Of a stretch of 64,000 nucleotides of DNA, positions 47,501-59,040 are shown piece after piece. Position 1 is the first letter of the stretch; the number at the start of each line of letters is the position of its first letter. The notes under the pieces are model-generated. The model ran no database searches, had not been told where the DNA came from, and saw nothing but the letters and a program-made list of their open reading frames with translations. The DNA comes from Rhipicephalus microplus (Eukaryota > Arthropoda > Arachnida > Ixodida > Ixodidae). Location of the stretch: contig NW_027464604.1 in NCBI RefSeq assembly GCF_043290135.1, forward strand, positions 1,185,501-1,249,500, read 5' to 3'. Made by a program: the position numbers and the translations under genes.

Positions 47501-50342
47501 TGCTCATGCTGGCATTACCGCAGTGCTTTTTCGATGCAGTGAAGCTTAATCATCTTTTGGTAATTGTCTTTTTGTCTCCCTGAAGCGAACGTGCCAAGAT
47601 GCATATTTGGCCTGAGCAGTCGCAAATGCTTATATTTGATTGATGCCCAAGTGGCCTGTGCATGCGTTCATTTCGTATCATGTAATGCTCTTCTGCTCAC
47701 GCTGGCTTTACCGCAGTGCTTTTTCGATGCAGTGAAGCTTGATCATATTTTAGTATTTGTCTTTTCGTTTGTCTGAGACGGACATGCCAAGATGCATATT
47801 TGGCCTGAGCAGTCGCAAATGCTTATATTTGTTGTTGCACAAGTGGCCTTAGCATGCGTTCATTTCGTATCATATAATGCTTTTCTGCTCACAGTGGCTT
47901 TACCGCAGTGCTTTCGCGATGCAGTGAAGCTTAATTATCTTTTGGTAACTGTCTTTTTGTCTCCATGAAACGGACGTGCCAAGATGCATATTTGGCCTGA
48001 GCAGTCGCAAATGCTTATATTTGTTTGATGCCCAATTGGCCTGTGCATGCGTTCATTTCGTAACATGTAATGCTCTTCTGCTCAAGCTGGCTTTACCGCA
48101 GTGCTTTTTTGATGCAGTGAAGCTTGATCATATTTTAGTATTTGTCTTTTCGTTTGTCTGAGACGGACATGCCAAGATGCATATTTGGCCTGAGCAGTCG
48201 CAAATGCTTATATTTGTTTGATGCACAAGTGGCCTGTGCATGCATTCATTTCGTATCATGTGATGCTCTTCTGCTCATGCTGGTTTTACCGCATTGCTTT
48301 GGCAATGCAGTGAAGCTTAATCAGCTTTTGGTAATTGTCGTTTTGTCTCCCTGAAACGAACGTGCCATGTTGCATATTTGGCCTGAGCAGTCGCAAATGC
48401 TTATATTTGTTTGATGCACAATTGGCCTGTGCATGCGTTCATTTCGTATCATATAATGCTCTTCTGTTCACGCTGGCTTTACCGCAGTGCTTTTTTGATC
48501 CAGTGAAGCTTAATAATGTTTTGGTAATTGTCTTACTGTCTCCCTAACTTGGACGTGCTAAGATGCATATATGGTCTGAGCAGGCGCAAATGCTTATGTT
48601 TGTTTGATGCACAAGTGGCCTGTGCATGCGTTCATTTCGTATTATGTAACGCTCTTCTGCTCACGCTGGCATTACCGCAGTGCTTTTGCGATGCAGTAAA
48701 GCTTCATCAAATTTAGGTATTTGTCCTTTTGTTTGCCTTAAACGGACGTGCCAAGATGCATATTTGGCCTGAGCAGTCGCAAATGCTTATATTTGTTTGA
48801 TGCACAAGTGGCCTGTGCATGCATTCATTTCGTATCATGTAATGCTCTTCTGCTCATGCTGGTTTTACCGCAGTGCTTTGGCTATGCAGTGAAGCTAAAT
48901 CAGCTTTTGGTAATTGTCTTTTTGTCTCCCTGAAACGAACGTGCCAAGTTGCATATTTGGCCTGAGCAGTCGCGAATGTTTATATTTGTTTGATGCACAA
49001 GTGGCCTGTCCATGCGTTCATTTCGTATTATGTAACGCTCTTCTGTTCACGCTGGCTTTACCGCAGTGCTTTTTCGATCCAGTGAAGCTTAATTATTTTT
49101 TGGTAATAGTCTTATTGTCTCCCTAAAACGGACGTGCCAAGATGCATATTTGGCCTGTGCAGTCGCAAATGCTTATATTTGATTGATGCACAAGTGGCGT
49201 GGGCATGCGTTCATTTCTTATTAAGTAATGCTCTTGTTCTCACGCTTGCTTTACTGCAGTGCTTTCGCAATGCAGGGAAGCCTAATCATCTCTTGGTAAT
49301 TGTTTTTTTGTCTCCCTGAAACAGACATGTCAAGATGCATATTTGGCCTGAGCAGTCGCAAATGCTTATATTTCATTGATGCACAAGTGGCCTGTGCATG
49401 CGTTCATTTCGTATCATGTAATGCTCTTCTGCTCACGCTGGCATTACCGCAGTGCTTTTGCGATGCAGTAAAGCTTCATCAAATTTAAGTATTTGTCCTT
49501 TTGTTTGCCTGAAATGGACGTGCCAAGATGCATATTTTGCCTGAGCCATCGCAAATGCTTATCTTAGTTTGATGCACAAGTGGCCTGTGCATGCGTTTAT
49601 TTCGTATCATGTAATGCTCTTCTGCTCACGCTGGATTTACCGCAGTGCTATCGCGATGCAGTGAAGCTTAATCATCCTTTGGTAATTTTCTTTTTGTCTC
49701 CCTGAAACGGACGTGCCAAGACGCATATTTGGCCTGAGCAATCGCAAATGCTTATATTTGTTTGATGCACAAATACCCTGTGCATGCATTCATTTCGTAT
49801 CATGTAATGCTCTTCTGCTCATGCTGGCTTTACCGCAGTGCTTTTGCGATGCAGTGAAGCTTGATAATATTTTAGTATTTGTCTTTTTGTTTGCCAGAAA
49901 CGGACGTGCCAAGATGCATATTTGGCCTGAGCAGTCGCAAATGATTATATTTTTTTGATGCACAAGTGGCCTGGGCATGAGTTCATTTCGTATCATGTAG
50001 TGCTCTTCTGCTCATGCTGGCTTTACCACAGTGCTTTTTCGATGCAGTGAAGCTTGATCATATTTTAGTATTTGTCCTTTTGTTTGCCTGAAACGGACGT
50101 GACAAGATGCATATTTGGCCTGAGCAGTCGCAAATGCTTATATTTGTTTGATGCACAAGTGGCCTGTGCATGCGTTCATTTCGTATCATGTAATGCTCTT
50201 CTGCTCACGCTGGCTTTACCGCAGTGCTTTTTCGATCCAGTGAAGCTTAATCAGCTTTTGGTAATTGTAGTTTTGTCTCCCTGAAACGAACGTGCCAAGT
50301 TGCACATTTGGCCCGAAAAGTGGAAAATGCTTATATTTGTTT
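44561..50342. repeat. About 5,782-bp tandem higher-order unit, copy 2
   Basis: The junction with copy 1 is the hybrid monomer around 44,510-44,695. Its left part is type F (AAAAGTGGAAAATG), and its right part returns to the order seen at about 38.8 kb. Both this monomer and its partner at 50,292 carry TTTAGCGCAG in place of TTTACCGCAG, so that change predates the later copying. Confidence 0.88.
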
Positions 50343-53300
50343 GATGCACAAGTGGCCTGTGCATGCGTTCATTTCGTATCATGTAATGCTCTTCTGCTCA
50401 CGCTGGCTTTAGCGCAGTGCTTTTTTGATCCAGTGAAGCTTAATCAGCTTTTGGTAATTGTAGTTTTGTCTCCCTGAAACGAACGTGCCAAGTTGCACAT
50501 TTGGCCCGAAAAGTGGAAAATGCTTATATTTGTTTGATGCACAAGTGGCTTGTGCATGCGTTCATTTCGTACCATGTAATGCTCTTCTGTTCACGGTGGC
50601 TTTACCGCAGTGAATTTTGCGATGCAGTGAAGATTGGTCATATTTAAGTATTTGTCCTTTTGTTTGCCAGAAACGGACGTGCCAAGATGCATATTTGGCC
50701 TGAGCAGTCGCAAATGCTTATATTTGTTTGATGCACAAGTGGCCTGTGCATGCGTTCATTTCATATCTTGTAATGCTCTTCTGCTCACGCTGGCTTTACC
50801 GCAGTGCTTTTGCAATGCAGTGAAGATTGGTCATATTTAAGTATTTGTCCTTTTGTTTGCCAGAAACGGACGTGCCAAGATGCATATTTGGCCTGTGCAG
50901 TCGCAAATGCTTATATTTGTTTGATGCACAAGTGGCGTGGGCATGCGTTCATTTCGTATTAAGTAATGCCCTTGTTCTCACGCTTGCTTAACTGCAGTGC
51001 TTTCGTAATGCATTGAAGCCTAATCATCTCTTGGTAATTGTTTTATTGTCTCCCTGAAACGGACATGTCAAGATGCATATTTGGCCTGAGCAGTCGCAAA
51101 TGCTTATATTTGTTTGATGCACAAGTTGCCTGTGCATGCGTTCATTTCGTATCATGTAATGCTCTTCTGCTCACGCTGGCATTACCGCAGTGCTTTTGCG
51201 TTGCAGTGAAGCTGCATCAAATTTAAGTATTTGTCCTTTTGTTTGCCTGAAACGGACGTGCCAAGATGCATATTTGGCTTGAGCAGTCGCAAATGCTTAT
51301 ATTTCTTTGATGCACAAGTGGCCTGTGCATGTGTTCATTTCGTATCATGTGATGCTCTTCTGCTCATGCTGGTTTTACCGCAGTGCTTTGGCAATGCAGT
51401 GAAGCTTAATCAGCTTTTGGTAATTGTCGTTTTGTCTCCCTGAAACGAACGTGCCAAGTTGCATATTTGGCCTGAGCAGTCGCAAATGCTTATATTTGTT
51501 TGATGCACAAGTGGCCTGTGCATGCGTTCATTTCGTATTATGTAATGCTCTTCTGCTCACGCTGGCATTACCGCAGTGCTTTTGCGATGCAGTAAAGCTT
51601 CATCAAATTTAGGTATTTGTCCTTTTGTTTGCCTGAAACGGACGTGCCAAGATGCATATTTGGCCTGAGCAGTCGCAAATGCTTATATTTGTTTGATGCA
51701 CAAGTGGCCTGTGCATGCATTCATTTCGTATCATGTAATGCTCTTCTGCTCATGCTGGTTTTACCGCAGTGCTTTGGCTACGCAGTGAAGCTAAATCAGC
51801 TTTTGGTAATTGTCTTTTTGTCTCCCTGAAACGAACGTGCCAAGTTGCATATTTGGCCTGAGCAGTCGCGAATGTTTATATTTGTTTGATGCACAAGTGG
51901 CCTGTCCATGCGTTCATTTCGTATTATGTAACGCTCTTCTGTTCACGCTGGCTTTACCGCAGTGCTTTTTCGATCCAGTGAAGCTTAATTATTTTTTGGT
52001 AATTGTCTTATTGTCTCCCTAAAACGGACGTGCCAAGATGCATATTTGGCCTGTGCAGTCGCAAATGCTTATATTTGTTTGATGCACAAGTGGCGTGGGC
52101 ATGCGTTCATTTCGTATTAAGTAATGCTCTTGTTCTCACGCTTGCTTTACTGCAGTGCTTTCGCAATGCAGTGAAGCCTAATCATCTCTTGGTAATTGTT
52201 TTTTGTCTCCCTGAAACGGATGTGCCAAGATGCTTAATTGGCCTGAGCAGTCGCAAATGCTTATATTTGTTTGATGCACAAGTGGCCTGTGCATGCGTTC
52301 ATTTCGTATCGTGCCATGCTCTTCTGCTCAGACTGGCTTTACCGCAGTGCTTTTGCGATGCAGTGAAGCTTGATCTTATTTAAGTATTTGTCCTTTTGTT
52401 TGCCTGAAACGAACGTGCCAAGATGCATGTTTGGCCTGAGAAGTCGCAAATGCTTATATTTGTTTGATGCACAAGTGGCCTGTGCATGCGTTCATTTCGT
52501 ATCATGTAGTGCTTTCTGCTCATGCTGGTTTTACCGCAGTGCTTTGGATATGCAGTGAAGCTTAATCAGCTTTCGGTAATTGTTGTTTTGTCTCCCTGAA
52601 ACGAACGTGCCAAGTTGCATATTTGGCCTGAGCAGTCGCAAATGCTTATATTTGTTTGATGCACAATTGGCCTGTGCATGCGTTCATTTCGTATCATGTG
52701 ATGCTTTCTGCTCATGCTGGTTTTACCGCAGTGCTTTGGATATGCAGTGAAGCTTATTCAGCTTTTGGTAATTGTCGTTTTGTCTCCCTGAAACGAACGT
52801 GCCAAGTTGCATATTTGGCCTGAGCAGTCGCAAATGCTTATATTTGTTTGATGCACAATTGGCCTGTGCATGCGTTCATTTCGTATCATATATTGCCCTT
52901 CTGTTCACGCTGGCTTTTCCGCAGTGCTTTTTCGATCCAGTGAAGCTTAATAATGTTTTGGTAATTGTCTTACTGTCTCCCTAACTTGGACGTGCCAAGA
53001 TGCATATATGGCCTGAGCAGATGCAAATGCTTATATTTGTTTGATGCACAAGTGGCCTGTGCATGCGTTCATTTCGTATCATGTAATGCTCTTCTGCTCA
53101 CGCTGGTTTTACCGCAGTGCTTTCGCGATGCAGTGAAGCTTAATCATCCTTTGGTAATTTTCTTTTTGTCTCCCTGAAACGGACGTACCAAGACGCACAT
53201 TTGGCCTCAGCAGTTGCAAATGCCTATATTTGTTTGATGCACAAGTGGCCTGGGCATGCGTTCATTTCGTATCATGTAGGTCTCTTCTGCTCATGCTGGC

Positions 53301-54030
53301 ATTACCGCAGTGCTTTTTCGATGCAGTGAAGCTTAATAATCTTTTGGTAATTGTCTTTTTGTCTCCCTGAAGCGAACGTGCCAAGATGCATATTTGGCCT
53401 GAGCAGTCGCAAATGCTTATATTTGATTGATGCCCAAGTGGCCTGTGCATGCGTTCATTTCGTATCATGTAATGCTCTTCTGCTCACGCTGGCTTTACCG
53501 CAGTGCTTTTTCGATGCAGTGAAGCTTGATCATATTTTAGTATTTGTCTTTTCGTTTGTCTGAGACGGACATGCCAAGATGCATATTTGGCCTGAGCAGT
53601 CGCAAATGCTTATATTTGTTGTTGCACAAGTGGCCTTAGCATGCGTTCATTTCGTATCATATAATGCTTTTCTGCTCACAGTGGCTTTACCGCAGTGCTT
53701 TCGCGATGCAGTGAAGCTTAATTATTTTTTGGTAACTGTCTTTTTGTCTCCATGAAACGGACGTGCCAAGATGCATATTTGGCCTGAGCAGTCGCAAATG
53801 CTTATATTTGTTTGATGCCCAATTGGCCTGTGCATGCGTTCATTTCGTAACATGTAATGCTCTTCTGCTCAAGCTGGCTTTACCGCAGTGCTTTTTTGAT
53901 GCAGTGAAGCTTGATCATATTTTAGTATTTGTCTTTTCGTTTGTCTGAGACGGACATGCCAAGATGCATATTTGGCCTGAGCAGTCGCAAATGCTTATAT
54001 TTGTTTGATGCACAAGTGGCCTGTGCATGC
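50343..54030. repeat. About 5,782-bp higher-order unit, partial copy 3 with a replaced block
   Basis: From 50.34 to about 51.19 kb it matches copy 2 at offset 5,782, and from about 52.06 to 54.03 kb at offset 5,787. The 51.19-52.06 kb stretch between is instead near identical to 54.47-55.34 kb (offset 3,276; both share GAAGCTGCATC and GGCTACGCAG). Register is kept across the replacement. After 54.03 kb the order switches to that of 20.1 kb. Confidence 0.87.
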
Positions 54031-56620
54031 ATTCATTTTGTATCATGTAATGCTCTTCTGCTCGTGCAAGTTTTACCGCAGTGCTTTGGCTATGCAGTGA
54101 AGCTAAATCAGCTTTTGGTAATTGTCTTTTGGCTCCCTGAAACGAACGTGCCAAGTTGCATATTTGGCCTGTGCAGTCGCAAATGCTTATATTTGTTTGA
54201 TGCACAAATGGCGTGGGCATGCGTTCATTTCGTATTAAGTAATGCTCTTGTTCTCACGCTTGCTTTACTGCAGTGCTTTCGCAATGCAGTGAAGCCTAAT
54301 CATCTCTTGGTAATTGTTTTTTTGTCTCCCTGAAACGAACATGTCAAGATGCATATTTGGCCTGAGCAGTCGCAAATGCTTATATTTGATTGATGCACAA
54401 GTGGCCTTTGCATGCGTTCAATTCGTATCATGTAATGCTCTTCTGCTCACGCTGGCATTACCGCAGTGCTTTTGCGTTGCAGTGAAGCTGCATCAAATTT
54501 AAGTATTTGTCCTTTTGTTTGCCTGAAACGGACGTGCCAAGATGCATATTTGGCTTGAGCAGTCGCAAATGCTTATATTTCTTTGATGCACAAGTGGCCT
54601 GTGCATGTGTTCATTTCGTATCATGTGATGCTCTTCTGCTCATGCTGGTTTTACCGCAGTGCTTTGGCAATGCAGTGAAGCTTAATCAGCTTTTGGTAAT
54701 TGTCGTTTTGTCTCCCTGAAACGAACGTGCCAAGTTGCATATTTGGCCTGAGCAGTCGCAAATGCTTATATTTGTTTGATGCACAAGTGGCCTGTGCATG
54801 CGTTCATTTCGTATTATGTAATGCTCTTCTGCTCACGCTGGCATTACCGCAGTGCTTTTGCGATGCAGTAAAGCTTCATCAAATTTAGGTATTTGTCCTT
54901 TTGTTTGCCTGAAACGGACGTGCCAAGATGCATATTTGGCCTGAGCAGTCGCAAATGCTTATATTTGTTTGATGCACAAGTGGCCTGTGCATGCATTCAT
55001 TTCGTATCATGTAATGCTCTTCTGCTCATGCTGGTTTTACCGCAGTGCTTTGGCTACGCAGTGAAGCTAAATCAGCTTTTGGTAATTGTCTTTTTGTCTC
55101 CCTGAAACGAACGTGCCAAGTTGCATATTTGGCCTGAGCAGTCGCGAATGTTTATATTTGTTTGATGCACAAGTGGCCTGTCCATGCGTTCATTTCGTAT
55201 TATGTAACGCTCTTCTGTTCACGCTGGCTTTACCGCAGTGCTTTTTCGATCCAGTGAAGCTTAATTATTTTTTGGTAATTGTCTTATTGTCTCCCTAAAA
55301 CGGACGTGCCAAGATGCATATTTGGCCTGTGCAGTCGCAAATGCTTATATTTGTTTGATGCACAAGTGGCGTGGGCATGCGTTCATTTCTTATTAAGTAA
55401 TGCTCTTGTTCTCACGCTTGCTTTACTGCAGTGCTTTCGCAATGCAGGGAAGCCTAATCATCTCTTGGTAATTGTTTTTTTGTCTCCCTGAAACAGACAT
55501 GTCAAGATGCATATTTGGCCTGAGCAGTCGCAAATGCTTATATTTGATTGATGCACAAGTGGCCTGTGCATGCGTTCATTTCGTATCATGTAATGCTCTT
55601 CTGCTCACGCTGGCATTACCGCCGTGCTTTTGCGTTGCAGTGAAGCTTCATCAAATTTAAGTATCTGTCCTTTTGTTTGCCTGAAACGGACGTGCCAAGA
55701 TGCATATTTGGCTTGAGCTGTCACAAATGCTTATATTTGTTTGATGCACAAGTGGCCTGTGCATGCGTTCATTTCGTATCATGTAATGCTGTTCTGCTCA
55801 TGCTGGTTTTACCGCAGTGCTTTGGTGATGCAGTGAAGCTTGATCTTATTTAAGTATTTGTCCTTTTGTTTGCCTGAAACGAACGTGCCAAGGTGCATAT
55901 TTGGCCTGAGCAGTCGCAAATGCTTATATTTGTTTGATGCACAAGTGGCCTGTGTATGCGTTCATTTCGTATCATGTAATGCTCTTCTGCTCATGCTGGT
56001 TTTACCGCAGTGCTTTGGCGATGCAGTGAAGCTTAATCAGCTTTTGGTAATTGTCGTTTCGACTCCCTGAAACGAACGTGCCAAGTTGCATATTTGGCCT
56101 GAGCAGTCGCAAATGCTTATATTTGTTTGATGCACAATTGGCCTGTGCATGCGTTCATTTCGTATCATATAATGCTCTTCAGTTCACGCTGGCTTTACCG
56201 CAGTGCTTTTTCGATCCAGTGAAGCTTATTAATGTTTTGGTAATTGTCTTACTGTCTCCCTAACTTGGACGTGCCAAGATTCATATATGGTCTGAGCAGG
56301 CGCAAATGCTTATATTTGTTTAATGCACAAGTGGCCTGTGCATGCGTTCATTTCGTATCATGTAATGCTCTTGTTCTCACGCTTGCTTTACTGCAGTGCT
56401 TTCGCAATGCAGTGAAGCCTAATAATCTCTTGGTAATTGTTTTTTTGTCTCCCTGAAACGGATGTGCCAAGATGCCTATTTGGCCTGAGCAGTCGCAAAT
56501 GCTTATATTTGTTTGATGCACAAGTGGCCTGTGCATGCGTTCATTTCGTATCATGCCATGCTCTTCTGCTCAGACTGGCTTTACCGCAGTGCTTTTGCGA
56601 TGCAGTGAAGCTTGATCTTA
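54030..56620. repeat. Long-range copy of 20.1-23.3 kb
   Basis: It matches 20.1-20.9 kb at offset 33,888, then 21.1-22.65 kb at 33,695, then 23.13 kb onward at 33,309. The offset steps of 193 and 386 bp are exactly one and two monomers, absent from this copy. Sequence-specific marks such as GTCGCGAATGTT, CTGTCCATGCG, AAACAGACATG, GAGCTGTC and TTAATGCAC are kept in order. Confidence 0.85.
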
Positions 56621-59040
56621 TTTAAGTATTTGTCCTTTTGTTTCCCTGAAACGAAAATGCCAAGATGCATATTTGGCCTGAGCAGTCGCAAATGCTTATA
56701 TTTGTTTGATGCACAATTGGCCTGTGCATGCGTTCATTTCGTATCATATAATGCTCTTCTGTTCACGCTGGCTTTTCCGCAGTGCTTTTTCGATGCAGTG
56801 AAGCTTGATCATATTTTAGTATTTGTCCTTTTGTTTGCCAGAAACGGACGTGCCAAGATGCATATTTGGCCTGAGCAGTCGCAAATGATTATATTTGTTT
56901 GATGCACAAGTGGCCTGGGCATGAGTTCATTTCGTATCATGTAGTGCTCTTCTGCTCATGCTGGCTTTACCACAGTGCTTTTTCGATGCAGTGAAGCTTG
57001 ATCATATTTTAGTATTTGTCCTTTTGTTTGCCAGAAACGGACGTGCCAAGATGCATATTTGGCCTGAGCAGTCGCAAATGATTATATTTGTTTGATGCAC
57101 AAGTGGCCTGGGCATGCGTTCATTTCGTATCATGTAATGCTCTTCTGCTCACGCTGGCTTTACCGCAGTGCTTTTTCGATCCAGTGAAGCTTAATCAGCT
57201 TTTGGTAATTGTAGTTTTGTCTCCCTGAAACGAACGTGCCAAGTTGCACATTTGGCCCGAAAAGTGGAAAATGCTTATATTTGTTTTATGCACAAGTGGC
57301 TTGTGCATGCGTTCATTTCGTACCATGTAATGCTCTTCTGTTCACGGTGGCTTTACCGCAGTGCATTTTGCGATGCAGTTAAGCTTAATCATCTTTCGGT
57401 AATTGTCTTTTTGTCTCCCTGAAACGGATTTGCCAAGATGCATATTTGGCCTGAGCAGTCGCAAATGCTTATATTTGTTTGATGCACAAGTGGCCTGTGC
57501 ATGCGTTCATTTCGTATCTTGTATTGCTCTTCTGCTCACGCTGGCTTTACCGCAGTGCTTTTGCAATGCAGTGAAGCTTGGTCATATTTAAGTATTTGTC
57601 CTTTTGTTTGCCAGAAACGGACGTGCCAAGATGCATATTTGGCCTGTGCAGTCGCAAATACTTATATTTGTTTGATGCACAAGTGGCGTGGGCATGCGTT
57701 CATTTCGTATTAAGTAATGCCCTTGTTCTCACGCTTGCTTTACTGCAGTGCTTTCGTAATGCATTGAAGCCTAATCATCTCTTGGTAATTGTTTTATTGT
57801 CTCCCTGAAACGGACATGTCAAGATGCATATTTGGCCTGAGCAGTCGCAAATGCTTATATCTGATTGATGCACAGGTGGCCTGTGCATGCGTTCATTTCG
57901 TATCATGGAATGCTCTTCTGCTCACGCTGGCATAACCGCAGTGCAGTGCTTTTGCGTTGCAGTGAAGCTTCATCAAATTTAAGTATTTGTCCTTTTGTTT
58001 GCCTGAAAAGGACGTGCCAAGAGGCATATTTGGCTTGAGCAGTCGCAAATGCTTATATTTGTTTGATGCACAAGTGGCCTGTGGATGCGTTCATTTCGTA
58101 TCATGTAGGTCTCTTCTGCTCATGCCGGCTTTACCGCAGTGCTTTTTCAATGCAGTGAAGCTTAATCATCTTTTGGTTATTGTCTTTTTGTCTCCCTGAA
58201 ACGGACATGTCAAGATGCATATTTGGCCTGAGCAGTCGCAAATGCTTATATTTGATTGATGCACAAGTGGCCTGTGCATGCGTTCATTTCGTATCATGGA
58301 ATGCTCTTCTGCTCACGCTGGCATAACCGCAGTGCAGTGCTTTTGCGATGCAGTAAAGCTTCATCAAATTTAAGTATTTGTCCTTTTGTTTGCCTGAAAC
58401 GGACGTGCCAAGATGCATATTTTGCCTGAGCCATCGCAAATGCTTATCTTAGTTTGATGCACAAGTGATCTGTGCATGCGATTATTTCGTATCATGTAAT
58501 GCTCTTCTGCTCACGCTGGATTTACCGCAGTGCTATCGCGATGCAGTTAAGCTTAATCATCCTTTGGTAATTTTCTTTTTGTCTCCCTGAAACGGACGTG
58601 CCAAGACGCATATTTGGCCTCAGCAGTTGCAAATGCCTATATTTGTTTGATGCACAAGTGGCCTGGGCATGCGTTCATTTCGTATCATGTAGGTCTCTTC
58701 TGCTCATGCCGGCTTTACCGCAGTGCTTTTTCAATGCAGTGAAGCTTAATCATCTTTTGGTAATTGTCTTTTTGTCTCCCTGAAACGAACGTGCCAAGAT
58801 GCATATTTGGCCTGAGCAGTCGCAAATGCTTATATTTGTTGATGCACAAGTGGCCTGAGCATGCGTTCATTTGGTATCATGTAATGCTTTTCTGCTCACC
58901 GCGGCTTTACCGCAGTGCTTTCGCGATGCAGTGAAGCTTAATCATCTTTTGGTAATTGTCTTTTTGTCTCCATGAAACGGACGTGCCAAGATGCATATTT
59001 GGCCTGAGCAGTCAGAAATGCTTATATTTGACGCACAAGT
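56620..59040. repeat. Mosaic satellite segment with tandemly repeated variants
   Basis: It holds two consecutive units with AAATGATTATATTTG (near 56,880 and 57,070), a type F unit, a type G unit and two units with a five-base insertion. It then returns to the AAGACGCAT, TTTGTTGATGC and TATATTTGACGC types. No non-satellite sequence is present. Confidence 0.8.
57931..57950. repeat. Five-base duplication in monomer right half
   Basis: The usual ACCGCAGTGCTTTT reads AACCGCAGTGCAGTGCTTTT here, a duplication of five bases. The same change occurs at about 58,322-58,340, two monomers downstream, together with CATGGAATGC and CATAACC. The two units share a recent origin even though their neighbours differ. 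Confidence 0.85.
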
